NCBI RefSeq assembly: GCF_018446385.1 | Contig: NW_024589857.1 | Coordinates: forward strand, 434,001 to 498,000 | Direction of reading: 5' to 3' | DNA from: Zingiber officinale | Taxonomy: Eukaryota > Streptophyta > Magnoliopsida > Zingiberales > Zingiberaceae | Length of the DNA: 64,000 bases | Part shown: positions 1-12,519 of the stretch, piece by piece | Position numbering within the stretch: the first letter of the stretch is position 1 | Layout of the letters: each line of letters opens with the position of its first letter | The notes under the pieces: model-generated | Databases searched by the model: none | Told to the model about the DNA's origin: nothing | Seen by the model: the letters and a program-made list of their open reading frames with translations, nothing else | Program-made: the position numbers and the translations under genes

Positions 1-2393
1 GAAAATGTTGACCAGAAATTTTGATATGAAAGATATGGGTCAAGCAGATGTTATATTGGGAATTAAAATTTTTAGGACATCAGAAGGGATAGTTTTAACA
101 CAATCCCATTATGTAGAATCTGTATTGAAAAAATTCAATGCGTACGATCTCTCTACAGTGAAAACACCTATGGATCTAAGTCAACACTTAGCGAAAAACC
201 ATGGTGAGACCATATCGCAGTTGGAATATTCTCGGATATATAATAGACAGTTTGATGTATCTCACAAACTGCACACGTCCGGATATTGCCTGTACGGTCA
301 ACAAACTGAGTCATTTTACGAGTAATCCAAACGACACCCATTGGAAAGCATTGATGCGAGTTCTCAGATATTTGAAATATATTATGAACTATGGATTACA
401 TTATGGAAAATATCCCGCTATCTTAGAGGGATATTATGATGCTAATTGGATATCAAATACAAAAGGTTCCAAATCCACTAGTGGGTATGTATTCACAATC
501 GGCGGAGGAGCGATATCTTGGAAATCCACAAAGCAGACATACATAGCTCGGTCAACTATGGAATCCGAGATTATAGCATTAGACAAAGCAGTTGAAGAAG
601 CTGAATGGCTGCGGGATTTCTTGGAAGATATTCCGAGCTGGACGAAACCTGTGTCCGCCATACTTATACACTGTGATAGTCAATCGGCGATTGGAAGGGC
701 ACAGAGTAGTATGTATAATGGTAAGTCTCGACATATACGTCGTAGATGCAATACCATTAGGCAGTTGATCTCGAATGGAGTGATTGCAATCGACTATGTT
801 AAGTCCAAAGATAATTTGGCAGATCCTCTAACGAAGGGGTTGAGTCGAGATCAAGTATACTGCTCATCAAGAGGAATGGGATTAAAAATCTACAACTGAA
901 AACGACTGTAGCGGTAACCCAACCTTGTTGATCATCCCAAGATCTTGGTTCAATGGGACAATGAAGTTACAGAAGTTGTGGTCCAGCACATTAGATAGTT
1001 TATCTCTATCCCAATCCTAGGATGAATTTGTGCTGTCCTACCTCATGTAGTGAGGTTAAGCTTATGCTTTTAGTGACTTCTATACCTGATAAGGTGGAGT
1101 ATGGTAGGATACTCTTGATAGAAGTGTCACCTATGTGAGTGTGAAGACAGGTCGCTTCAATGAAATACTCATGAATCCAAGATGGTATCCATGGCCGAAA
1201 CGGAACCAACCATGAGAACCTAAAATAGGTGAGATAGATCTCTGTGTGGTGTTATTGTCTAAGTATACACCAACAACTGAGCAGTTCAAGACATCACGTT
1301 CACTGCACAGCCTAGTATACTCGATAGCATTTCACTACAGAAGGTTCAAAGTCACAAGCTACCTCTCCCGATGCAGTGACTTATCAATTGGACTCTTGTA
1401 AAGTGTCAGCATGCATACACGCATTGCATTAATTTCCATTCATGTGGGGGATTGTTGGATATTGGGGCCTTAAATGTACCAAAACGATTTTGAGGAAGGA
1501 AGCCATCAATTGTTGAAAGTCGTAATTGACTTCAAAATTGAAATCTACGATTCGCGTAAATAGATTTAGACTATAAATTTGCTCAAACCCGATTAAGGGT
1601 GAATGAGAAATTAATGTTTAAAGTCGGCCCAAAATAACATTTATTATTCATTAATAAAGTGCATGGGAGAATAGTCCCACATTGGAAATTCTCAATGTGT
1701 ATTCTCTACTTATTAATAAAGATGTGTTAATGGGGTTAACACAAAAATAAAAGGACAGGTGCTCCCTTAGCCCAGGGCGAGCAGGTGCTCGCACCTGTTA
1801 GCCTGCCACCCGCCACGTGCGCACGTGCGCAATGGGCGCTTTATAGGCGCGCTTTATGATGCAATCTAGAGCGTTGGATCGCAAAGAGTAACGATCTGAC
1901 GGCTTGGGATGAGACTTGATCTGAAGCATCGAATCAATGGATCCAGATCCGATGGCCGATGACAATAGGCGGGATCTGAGGGTCACAACTCCTCAGATCT
2001 GATGGATGAGATTGAAGTGAGCTTGGAGAAGGGTTACAACCCTTCAGAATGGATGATCTAGATCAATCCAGCCCAAAGAACACATCTACTCACCCAAAGG
2101 ACACTCAACCTCTTCTTTCAGTATAAATGGAATATTAACTTAATCCTCTCTTCTCTTCCTCAAGCATTCATCTCATCTTGTGCATTCAACAGTCCAAGAA
2201 GTCTACTAGAAGGTTCGCTGGTCTCGGAAGTCGGAGTGCTACGATTCCGAGACGTTCGTCGTCGTTGTATCTTGGGAACGAATTGCAACAATCCGTTAAG
2301 CACCGTAGCGGAGCAATATCGTTTACGGAGATAGTATCGAATACTAGCCTCGACGATCAGTTTGCATACTCCAGAAGTTACCCGGGATAAACA
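1..2393 (+). mobile_element. Ty1/copia retroelement, 3' portion
   Basis: Fossil Ty1/copia element whose 5' part lies outside the window. Visible parts in order are the end of the reverse transcriptase (DMKDMGQADVILGIKI), a copia RNase H region (the DANW, SKSTSGYVF and ARSTMESE blocks and a C-terminal ADPLTKGL), a non-coding stretch, a polypurine tract at about 1445-1452 and a 3' LTR. It is broken, with at least one disruption in the visible coding part. No age can be given because the second LTR is not in view. Confidence 0.9.
1453..2393 (+). repeat. 3' LTR of the copia element
   Basis: The LTR starts TGTTGGATATTGG directly after the purine tract GTGGGGGAT and ends GGATAAACA, giving TG...CA ends and a length of about 941 bp. 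The left edge is firm because of the polypurine tract. The right edge is inferred from the terminal CA only, since the partner LTR is outside the window. Confidence 0.7.
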
Positions 2394-5300
2394 TAAGCCT
2401 GGTTAGGAAGGCATATCAGTATATGATTGTGCCTTCTTCTTTGGAAAGAACCCATTGCAGAGGTCATGTTAGAGGGGTGGCCTGGTAAGGCATAACTAGA
2501 GCGGAAGCTGGCGATGTTGGTGATGATAGTAATATTTATCCCTTTTAACTTTATTGATTCAGAAAGATTTTCTTTTTTATGGCTACATGGGGATATGCAA
2601 AAATTTCATTGCATGACATATGTAAACACTTTCATTCAGTGGTTTGTTGCAAACAAGTTGGAATAAGTTTTCATATAATTATTTGTATTATGGAAAAGAA
2701 TGCCAGCTTTAACAGACGACAAGCTCATATACACATGCATGAGAATCTATATGTATGGTTGAGTTATGAATCAGAGACTTATGTTTAGAGAGTTTATCCA
2801 ATTACGTATGGATTGAGTTATGAACTAGGGACTTGCGCTTAGGGAGTTCGTCGAATTATGTATCGATAGTGGTTCCATTTCAAAATTCAGATCCCTACCA
2901 ACCTATCGATCGGGATGAAAGTTTGTTCAAATAATTATGTTACAGGGCATCTTTCATTAAATTGAACTCTATTATAATGTTTTGTTTATGTCATGGAAGC
3001 ATTTAAGTTAATTTTATTATTAGAATATTTTTTCCTTATGTTCTTGACAAGCAAGCATTTGAGTTACATCTATTCCTTTGTCTAACCTAAATTAGTGGAT
3101 TTGATTGTTGGCTATCATAGTTTGAACATACTGGGTCTTTAAACTCACTAGATTTTTTAATACAGGAGGTAGGACCGATGAGACAAGAGGCCTTGATAAT
3201 CAAGCAATCTCTTGGCAGCACAACCTAAAGACTCCCTAATTTATATTTTTACTTTTATTTGAAATGTTGTAATAAAAGATTATTCCTAAAACTAATGGTT
3301 ACTTTATGACTTTTATATATATATATATAAAAAGAAGAATAGACATTTTGATTAAAAATATATTAGGGTGTTATAGTTGGTATCCGAGCTGAAGTTCCTA
3401 AAAGGATTGTACCTACTTTTGGTTCTGAGAAGCTCAAAAAATCAAACCTCAAGTCTGTGAATTAAATGCTTTATATTTTATATGTTTGTAATTATATGCT
3501 CTATGAATGCTAAATTAGAGAATGGATACAATATTGATCAAGTAGGATAGATGTAGATGTATGATGATTAGGCTTTGATTTGGAATGTATGCAGGTATGG
3601 CCCCTAAACACAACGCCCATAGGAACATGGAGAACCATGAGGAGAAGGAGCATGAGGAGGCACGACCTCTACCACCACTATATTGGCACGAGCAGATGTT
3701 TGCAAGGATGAATCAGTTCTGTGCACATCGGGCCTAGTGCGGAGTTGAGTCGTAGGACCAAACCGAAAGTGGTATATGAGCACTTCCGTAAGATGAACCC
3801 AAAAGACTTTACTGGAACTATTGATCCGATGGAGACAGAGAACTAGATCAAGTCCATTGAGATCATCTTTCGATTCATCGCATTGGAGGACACAGATAGG
3901 GTGAGGTGTGCTACTTATCTTCTGAAGGGTGATGCTCTATTATGGAGGGAGGGAGCATCCGTATCTGTAGATCTAAGTATCCTATCTTGGGAGGGTTTCA
4001 AGGAGATATTCTACTCTAAGTACTTCACTGAAGATGAACGTTCAAGGTGAGAGTTTATGATGTTAAGGCAGGGTGACAGCTGCATAGCCAAGTCTGTTAG
4101 GAAATTTGAACGGGGATGCCATTTCATCCCCTTAATAGCTAGTATCCTAAAGAGAAATTGAGACACTTCATTGATGGCTTATGGCCTATCTTACGCTGTG
4201 ATGTAAGGGTAGCCGACCCTAAGGGTTTTGTTGAGGACATGACTAGGACCTTGAGGGTGGAGCAGGATCAGAAGCATATTGAGGTTAATAGACGAAGTAA
4301 GTCATACCCGATGACTTATTAGCAACCTTAGTAGCAAAACAAGAAGAAAACTGTTGGGCCACAGAAGAGCCAGGACCAACGACCTCAGAAGCAAGTGGTT
4401 TCAAAGCTTAACTATTTTCCAATGTGCCCTAAGTGTTAGCGTAACACCCGAGAGCCTTCATGAAGGGATCGAACCAATGCTACAAATGTGGGTTTACTGG
4501 ACATATGATGAAGGAGTGCCCTCAAATTAAACTGCCCACACAGGGGAGAGTATTTGTAATGCAAGCAGACGAAGCAGATCCAGACACTACCCTTATTATA
4601 GGTAAATTTTAAATTTCGTATCTTTCTTATACTGTTAGCAAAAGATACTAAGATTGCATACTAGAATGGCTTTTACCCTTAGTTCTGAATAACATTATAG
4701 GAGCTAATTTCCGATTCGGGGATAATTGAGCTTTAAATATAGGACCTTGGTGCTCATAACCGAATCTTTACTCATAAAATTTCTTAAAAGTTTGGAATTT
4801 TTCTTTCCTAAGTAAGTTTGGGAGAACTATCGGGGACAGTATAGTAATTGTAGAAATTTTTGACATTGAGTGATATCTTTAATTGCTGCAGAAAGGATCT
4901 ATATATGAGGAGTAGCCACCAAGGCCTTACTAGATTCAAGGCTACTCATTCTTTTATATCAGATACCTTTATGAGCTATTTAGATATCAAACCGGTGGGG
5001 CTGGGTGTGAGTTACACAGTGACAGTCCCGTCTGGGGAATAGCTGTTGGCTACTGGGTGGTTAGGGGTCTTGATTTCGAACTACATGGCCAAAGGGTGCA
5101 TGCTAATCTTATTATGTTACATATATCAAACTGGTGGGGTTGGGTGTGAGTTATGCAGTGACAGTCCCGTTTGGGGAAGAGCTGTTGGCTACTAGGTGGT
5201 TAGGGGTCTTGATTTCGAACTGCATGGCCAAAGGGTGCATGCTGATCTTATTATGTTACCAATACCTGAATTCGATATCATTCTTGGTATGGACTGGCTG

Positions 5301-7093
5301 ACGGCGAATCAAGTATTAATCGATTTTCAGAAGAGATCAGTATTGGTCCGGCCGATAGGGATGGAGCAATTTGTGTTTGAGCCAATGTTCGCCATGGGTG
5401 ATATCTGTATGCAAACAAGGAACCTCATGCTTAAAGGTTGTCAAGCGTTCTTAATGAGTGTTAATTCGACCACAGTTGTAGGCTGCCCACCATTAAAGGA
5501 GGTGGAAGTTGTCAAGGAATCTCTAGATGTTTTCCCTAACGATGTTGGTGGTTTTCCTCCCAAGAGAGAGGTAGAGTCTCTATTGAGCTTATGTCAGGTA
5601 CGATGCCAATTTCAAAGGTACCATACTGACTAGCACCAACCAAGATTGAAAGAATTAAAGGAATAGATTCAGAAGTTACTTGAGAAAGGTTTTATTCACC
5701 CTAGCTTTTCCCCGTGGGGTACACCAGTGCTATTTGTTAAGAAAAAGGATGGCAACATGAGACTTTGTATTGATTATCAGGAATTAAATTGAGTGACGGT
5801 TAAGAATAAATACTCACTACCAAGGATTGAAGATCTCTTCGATTAGTTACAAGGGGCTACGGTATTTTTAAAAATAGATCTTCGATCAAGGTATCATCAG
5901 CTGAAAGTGAAGGAAACCGATGTATACAAGATGACTTTCAGGACTCGATATGAGCATTATAAGTTCTTAATGATGTCATTCGGACTAACTAATGCCCCAC
6001 TGTTCTTCATGAATCTCATGAACCACATATTTCAACTGTATATCGATTAATTCGTCATTGTTTTCATAGATGGCATCCTAATCTTTTCAAGGAACCGAGA
6101 AGAGCATGGACAACACCTGAGGATGATGTTGGGGACCCAATGAGACTGAAAACTTTATGCTAAATTTAGTAAGTGTGAGTTATGGTTAGAGAAAGTGGCA
6201 TTCTTGGGTCACATCATTTTGAGTAGTGGTGTGGAGGTGGATCTGTCAAAGGTAAAAGTCATAAAAGAATGGACAGTACCTAGGAGTGCATCAAAAATTC
6301 ATAGTTTCCTAGGATTGGTCGGCTACTAAAGGAAGTTCATCAAGGGGTTTTCCTCTATTGCAACACCCCTTATATCTTTTACGAAGAAGAATGCAAAATA
6401 CAATTGGAGAAATAACGATGAATCGAAGGGGGGCACACTTTATTTAGTAAGGGACGACATATTGATGTTTAGAGATCGCTACTCGGTACCTAGCGCAGAC
6501 ACCCTATGAATAGAGATTATGAAAGAGGCTCATGCTACTCCGGATTCTGTGTATCCAGAGAGTACGAAGATGTATACAGATTTACAGATGCTCTATTGGT
6601 GGCCAAGAATGAAGCGCAACATTAGGCATTTTGTGTCGGAATGTTTAACTTGTCAATAGGTTAAGGCAAAATACCAGAGACTAGCGGGGGTGCTCAAGCC
6701 ACTCCCTAGTCTCGAGTGGAAGTGAGAAAATATTGCGATGGATTTTGTGGTTGGCCTGCCAAGAACAGTGAAGGACTTCAATAGTATTTGAGTAATAGTG
6801 GATCATCTCACTAAGTCTGCTCACTTCTTGCCAGTAAACATGACCTTCTCTATGATGCAATACGCAAAGTTGTACATTTGGGAGATAGTCAGATTGCACG
6901 GAATTCTAATTTCTATTGTGTCTAACAGAGACTCGAGGTTTACGTCGTCCTTCTGGAAGAGTTTGCATACCGTAATGGGTACCAAGTTGTTATTTAGTAC
7001 AACCTTCCATGCACAAATAGATGGTCAGTCGAAAAGGGTGATCCAGATTCTAGAGGACTTTCTACGAACTTGAGTGGTCAACTTTCAAGGGCG
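2394..7093 (+). mobile_element. Broken Ty3/gypsy element, Tekay/Del-like
   Basis: A 5' LTR-like region ends GGTGTTATA at 3375 and is followed at 3378 by TGGTATCCGAGC, one base away from the initiator-Met tRNA primer site TGGTATCAGAGC. Downstream come a gag region from about 3598 with one zinc knuckle (CYKCGFTGHMMKEC, about 4478-4520), a retropepsin-like region (about 4900-5350, IILGMDWL), a reverse transcriptase region (about 5640-6330, LCIDYQELN) and an integrase region (about 6500-7073, with a zinc-binding stretch and MDFVVGLP). Order and motifs match Tekay/Del gypsy elements. It is an old, heavily broken copy with many disruptions. The left edge is uncertain. Confidence 0.85.
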
Positions 7094-7296
7094 TGTGAAA
7101 CCAAAACCCTAGGAGCATTCTCTTTGATTGTTTCTTTTCCTCTGTCTACTTGCTTTGATCACGTTCTGTCTTCTCTATACTTCCTATTGCGATCACATTC
7201 TCCCTTACTTTTGTGATCTCTTTGGATTCCTCTCTCTCTCTCTCTCTCACCCTCTCACTTCTCTTTAACATTTAGATTTTGATTTGTGTTCATAAC
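7094..7296 (+). repeat. LTR-like fragment left of the gag-only element
   Basis: Gypsy integrase similarity stops here and a pyrimidine-rich, non-coding stretch begins TGTGAAACC. It includes a (CT)n run at about 7236-7255. Together with 14409-14547 it may be one older Athila/Tat-type gypsy LTR that the gag-only element later split. The resemblance is by eye only. Confidence 0.3.
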
Positions 7297-9085
7297 TGTT
7301 AGGATCCTTCGTACGGCTAGAGAGGGGGGTGTGAATAGCCGACCCCAATCTTTCGCGTTTCTTCCTACGATTGGGTTAGTGCAGCGGAAATACAACGTAG
7401 AAAGAAAACAGGAGAAGAAAGACAAACCATATAACGAGGTTCGGAGATGAACTCCTACTCCTCGGCGTGTCCGTAAGGTGGACGAAGCCTACCAATCCGT
7501 CGGTGGATGAGTCCCCGGAAACCCGGCTAATAGATACTCCTTGTGGGTGGAGAAACCTCACCACAATCTTTGCAACAGCAATAGGAGTACAAATAGGAAC
7601 AAGAAAACAAGAACAGAAATGTAAACAACACTTGCTTGCCTTCTTGAAGTCAGCAGGAACCCTGGTGAAGCAGCAGCTTCTCGGATCCAAGCCTAGCTAG
7701 AAAACCAACAACAGGAAGAAGCTCACGCGAAGCTTCAGCACCCAACGAGCTCAACAAAGCTCAGCAGGAAGAAGAAGCAGAAGCTTGAGAAGAACTTCCG
7801 AAGGAAGAAGAAGTAGCTAAAGAAGAGAGTATCACCGAAGTCCTGTAGCCCTCTTTTATACTGCGAAGAAGAAGCAGAGAACTAGCCGTTGCTACGCAAC
7901 GGCTAGCCGATCAGGTGAAGCCTGATCGGTCCAGATCCTCTCGATCGGTCTTGGGACCGATCGAGTCCTGATCGGTCCCCGGACCGATCGACTCCTGAAG
8001 AACTCGCCCAAGTTCTCGATCGTCTCTGATGTGGATCGGTCCACGCACCGATCCCCTTTCTCTTTGCCTTTTGTTCGCTTCGATCGGTCCGCAGACCGAT
8101 CAAGAGCTGTGCGATTATCAATCGATTGAACTCGATCAATTGACAACTATCGGATCGATCCATCGATCGATCCAGAGCTTGGTTTTTGCCCAAACCAAGT
8201 CCCAAACCTTCCAAACCAATATCCGGTCAACCTTGACCTATTGGTATCTCATGCTTAGCATCTGGTCACTCTCTTGACCTACTAAGACTCCCTACCAAGT
8301 GTCCGGTCAATCCCTTTGACCCACTTGGACTTTTCTCTTCGTGTCAAGTATCCGGTCACTCCCTTGACCTACTTGACCTTCTCAACACCAGATGTCCGAT
8401 CACCCTTGATCCATCTGGATTTTTCCTTGCCCAGCTTCACTCACCAGGACTTTCACCTAGCTTCACTCACTAGGATTTTTACCTGGCTTCACTCACCAGG
8501 ATTTCCAATCTGCCCGGCTTCACTCACCAGGACTTTCCAACTGCCTGGCTTCACTCATCAGGACTTTCTAACTGCCTGGCTTCACTCATCAGGACTTTCT
8601 AACTGTCTGGCTTCACTCACCAGGACTTTCCCACTGCCTGGCTTCACTCACCAGGACTTTCCACACTGCCTAACATCCCAGTTAGGACTTTCCCACTTGC
8701 CAAGCTCCCTGCTTGGACTTTTCCCGTGCCAAGCTCCCTGCTTGGACTTTTCCAGTGCCAAGTCTCCATACTTGGACTTTTTGCGTGCCAAGCTCCCTGC
8801 TTGGACTTTCCCAGTGCCAAGTCTCCATACTTGGACTTTTCAGGTCAACCAGGTCAATCCTTGACCTAGGGTTGGACCAATAAACTCCCAACCATCTATT
8901 CTTGTCTCACATCAAGAATAGAAAACTCTCACGAGTGTCAAACATCAACATGCAACTCAACTAGGTCAACCTTGACCTAAGGTTGCACCGACAATCTTCC
9001 CAAGTCAAACATCAAAATATAACTCGAGTCAAGTCACCTCGAGTCGGGTCAACCAGGTCAACCTTGACCTAAGATTGCACCAACA
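7297..9085 (-). repeat. 3' LTR of the gag-only element
   Basis: 1789 bp, TGTTAGGATCC at the left and ACCAACA at the right (TG...CA when read on either strand). On the minus strand it holds in order short tandem repeats, GATCGGTC palindromes, a TATA box TATAAAAGAG (plus positions 7851-7860) and a conserved terminal part. It is about 100 bp shorter than the 5' LTR, mainly through fewer short repeats. Confidence 0.9.
8440..8850. repeat. Short tandem repeats inside the 3' LTR
   Basis: Two blocks of imperfect tandem repeats. The first has units of about 30 bp around CTGGCTTCACTCACCAGGAC, where CCTGG and CCAGG can pair. The second has units of about 30 bp around GCCAAGCTCCCTGCTTGGAC, where CCAAG and CTTGG can pair. 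Each unit can therefore form a small hairpin. The same blocks recur in the 5' LTR at about 13695-14170 with a different copy number. Confidence 0.85.
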
Positions 9086-9741
9086 ATCTCCCCCTTTTTG
9101 ATGTTTGACAAAACCCATAATCAAGTTAGGTTAACCCGATAACCTAACTTAGATTTTCCACTCATCTTCCAATGTTCTTTCCTTGAACATTCTCTGGACA
9201 TTCTCCCCTTAGGTTAACCCGATAACCTAACTTGGGTTCTCCAATAATTCTCCCCCTTTTTGACACACATCAAAAAGAATTCCAATGTTCTTCCTTGAAC
9301 ATTCCTTGACATTCTTCCCCTAGCTTAGGTTAACCCGATAACCTAACTTGGGTTCTCCAATAACTCTCCAATGAACACTCTCCCCTTTTTGACACACATC
9401 AAAAAGAAAAAAGAGGGTATCAAGGTCAAAAGTTTCTTCCTAATGAAAGTCCCATACCTTTCATTGAAACTCTTAATTTCCCCCTTGATACTAAACTCAA
9501 TAATCAACTTAGTGATAATCTCATATCACTAATCCTCAAAAGTCTTAAGGAGTAAAAACTCCCCCTAAAAGTCAACTCCCCCTTGACAATTAGGTAAAAC
9601 TCCCCCTAAAGGTCAACTCCCCCTTGGACCATTGCACCAACAATGTCTTTGAGAGTTCCAAACCTTTAGAAATCCAAAAACACCACTTCCATAACTGAAA
9701 TTTCAGACAACAGCTGAAAAATCAGAAATTCGGCACGCCCT

Positions 9742-9886
9742 GATCGGTCCCCAGACCGATCAGCCCTTCACCAGATCACACTCGTGCTACTGGAACTCAC
9801 TGGATCGGTCTGCAGACCGATCCACAATACTCTGGATCGGTCCGCAGACCGATCAGATCTTCCCTGGATCGGTCCCCGGACCGATC
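9742..9886. repeat. Cluster of 20-bp palindromes
   Basis: Four inverted-repeat units of the form GATCGGTCCGCAGACCGATC lie at 9742-9761, 9803-9822, 9835-9854 and 9867-9886, in the non-coding part between gag and the 3' LTR. The same unit recurs in both LTRs (for example 7943-7962, 7970-7989, 8082-8101 and several at about 13140-13430). Each can fold into a hairpin with 8-9 bp arms. Confidence 0.9.
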
Positions 9887-11000
9887 CAGCCACTGAAATC
9901 AGAGATTTCTGATTTTCTCTCCGGGAGAAGTTCAGAAACTCACAGAAAATTCCAAAAATTACGAAACTTTGAGGATACATTCCTCATATCATACACTATC
10001 AAGAAAAAATAGTTTTCTATGAATATAGTTTCCATTTTTCAATCTTGATACAAAGTTCAAAAACTTTGAAATAGTTCAAGTTTAACTCAACTTTGTATCA
10101 CAATGTTCAATGATGAATGCTATCACTAGGAAAGCTTCATCAAGGTTTTTCAAATCAATTTTAAAATTCTTTTAAAACCATTTGAATTTAGGACCATAAT
10201 TTTAGGGCTAGATGTACATGACTTGTACACAAGCTTTCCCTATGATCCTTAATTTCTTGAATTAGGGTCATCTAGGTACAAGGACAATGCACCTTGATCC
10301 TAACTCATGATCCTAATATCTCACACACATCTAAGGTGTATCAAACCACATTCAAGTCAATTTGATGTGAGATATGGGTTAAGGTCAACTTAGGCTAAGT
10401 TCTCATGCATTTTCTAAACACCAATTTGATCTCAATATCAAATTATATGTTTGTCCTCAAATCAATTTCATTGATTATAATGCAAGAGATGATGACATGG
10501 CATATACCGATATCATAAGTAAAAACATGTGCCAATGTCATGATGTCATGGCATAAAGTTTGAAAACTTAAATAAAGCATGACATATAAACTAGCCTAAG
10601 CATTATCATGACATTTCAAATGATAATAAAATGAATATGATGTCATGGCATGACATATGGCAACCAATCATGGCAAGTTAGCACAAATAAAATACCTAAA
10701 TTCCCTATCTAAGTATCCTTAGCCTTAGCTAACTTAAAATCTAACCCTAGATTGCCCATATATCCCTAAGAGAAAACCAAAATCCCAATTATGGTATTTC
10801 TCTAGGTTTTCTTAAATTGTGCCAAATAAGATTAAAATCGATATTTTTCAAATATGACACAATTTACTCTTCAAGGAGTAAATAATAATTCTTTTTCATT
10901 TTCAAAGGTTATCAAAACCTTGAAAATGCTCCTTGAGTGTCAATTTCCTCAAAGTTGGGTTAACTACCCTTCTAATTGGAGTTGACACTCTCTAACCCAT

Positions 11001-12458
11001 CTATGGGATAGAGAAGATACTTCTAGGAACCCAATATCTATGTGAGCTCATTGGGTTCACTAAATATTCACTAGGGATGACTTCCCTAGCAACCCTCCTA
11101 ATGACCCTCCTAGGCTTTGAAGCCTTGGTCATTTGGGACTCATCAAGATCAACTCTAGGGGTGACTCCCCTTGTGACCTTGGTGGTAGTCTTCCTAGCCC
11201 TAGGTTTTGCTCCATAATCGAATGGAACACTATGATAAGTGGGCTTGACCACTTGGGACTTAGGTTTCTTGTCCTTGGACATTGGTTTTTGACCCTTAAA
11301 CCCTAGAGATGACTTCTCCAAGTTCTTAAGAGCCTTTTCCAAAGTATCAAGTCTTGACCTCAAGACTTGATTCTCCTTCTCTAATACCTTAAGTTTTAAT
11401 TTGTCATTGTTCTTTGAGGCATTCCTAGGCATATGTCTAGTTGATTTGGGATTCCTACCTAAGTTTTCCTTAACTTTAGAAGCGTTAATCCTAGGGTTGG
11501 TGTTTCTAGTGTTATCCTTACCTAGGCTAACATGTTTAGCTCCTAAGCACATGTATTGATTCCTAAGGTTATCATGCTTGTTATTATCGACAAGTGCAAT
11601 AAAATTCCTAGCATGCATTTTATTAGAATTGCAAAAATGAACCTTAGAGGTTACCTTAGGGTTTGCCTTAGCTCCCCCTATCGATGTGCCCGGTCTCTTG
11701 CCCTTGTGAGGTTGCCTCCCCCTCGGACAATGGCTCCTATAGTGTCCCCTTTGCTTGCATTGGAAGCACACGATGTGCTCCTTGCCCTTGCGTTTCGGGA
11801 CTCCGGCTTCCTTGACCTTTGGCGCCGGTGGAGTCTTTCTTACCCTCTTCGGACACTTACTCTTGTAATGTCCATGTTCCCTACACTCAAAGCACATAAT
11901 GCGTAATTTAATTGAACTTAAATTGCTTGAGTTACCTAGGGTTGAGGGTGGATGCGAGCTCTCTTCTTCATCCCTTTCGGAGGTAGAAGCTTCTTCTTCT
12001 TGCTCCGAACTTGAAGAAGAACTCTCCTCCTCTTCGTCCTTAGATGTTGAGTAACCCTCAACTTCTAATTCCTCTCCTCCATGATGTGAGCTACTTGGCT
12101 CACTTAGCTCCTCTTCATGGCTTGAATTTGAGCTTCCCTCATGGAACTTGGCCAAGTTATCCCATAATTCCTTGGCATTGTTGTAACCTATCTTACACAA
12201 GATGTTAGAAGGCAATGAAAATTCAATTATTCTCGTTACCTCTTCATTGATTTCGGATTTGTGAATTTGTTCTCTTGTCCACTCCTTCTTCTCAAGTGGT
12301 TTTCCTTCCTTATCCACAGGAGGAATAAAACCTTCTTGTACACAAAACCAATTCATTATGTTAGTCATAAGAAAGTACTTCATCCTTACCTTCCAATACG
12401 CGAAGTCACCGCATTCGTAGAAGGGTGGAATGGTGATGTCTTCTCCATAGAGATCCAT
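11001..12458 (-). CDS. Gag-like protein of the gag-only element
   Basis: The ORF encodes 485 residues and looks whole. The N-terminal ~105 residues resemble the copia gag-polypeptide (UBN2-like) region (YWKVRMKYFL; NAKELWDNLAKFHEG). An acidic, serine-rich stretch follows (about 107-180), then two CX2CX4HX4C zinc knuckles at residues 189-202 and 231-244, a basic region, and a predicted coiled coil at about 351-383. Such proteins bind element RNA and assemble into particles. There is no protease motif, so processing would need a partner. The start lies about 48 bp inside the primer site, as expected for gag. This is a retroelement gene and not a host gene. Confidence 0.85.
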   Translation of the reverse strand: MDLYGEDITIPPFYECGDFAYWKVRMKYFLMTNIMNWFCVQEGFIPPVDKEGKPLEKKEWTREQIHKSEINEEVTRIIEFSLPSNILCKIGYNNAKELWDNLAKFHEGSSNSSHEEELSEPSSSHHGGEELEVEGYSTSKDEEEESSSSSSEQEEEASTSERDEEESSHPPSTLGNSSNLSSIKLRIMCFECREHGHYKSKCPKRVRKTPPAPKVKEAGVPKRKGKEHIVCFQCKQRGHYRSHCPRGRQPHKGKRPGTSIGGAKANPKVTSKVHFCNSNKMHARNFIALVDNNKHDNLRNQYMCLGAKHVSLGKDNTRNTNPRINASKVKENLGRNPKSTRHMPRNASKNNDKLKLKVLEKENQVLRSRLDTLEKALKNLEKSSLGFKGQKPMSKDKKPKSQVVKPTYHSVPFDYGAKPRARKTTTKVTRGVTPRVDLDESQMTKASKPRRVIRRVAREVIPSEYLVNPMSSHRYWVPRSIFSIP

Positions 12459-12519
12459 TCTCTAGCTTTGCTCCCACGGGTGTTGATCCGTCGAAGAGCG
12501 ACCTTGCTCTGATACCACT

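Noticed and set aside
7376-7690. Near-identical minus ORFs of 104 residues at 7376-7690 and 12600-12914
   Set aside because: LTR sequence read in one frame; duplicated because the LTR is duplicated. No recognisable domain.
8316-8864. Plus-strand ORF of 182 residues with repeats (and its twin of 203 residues at 13581-14192)
   Set aside because: It lies wholly inside the LTRs and its repeats are just the translated 30-bp tandem units; reading length differs between the two LTRs with repeat number.
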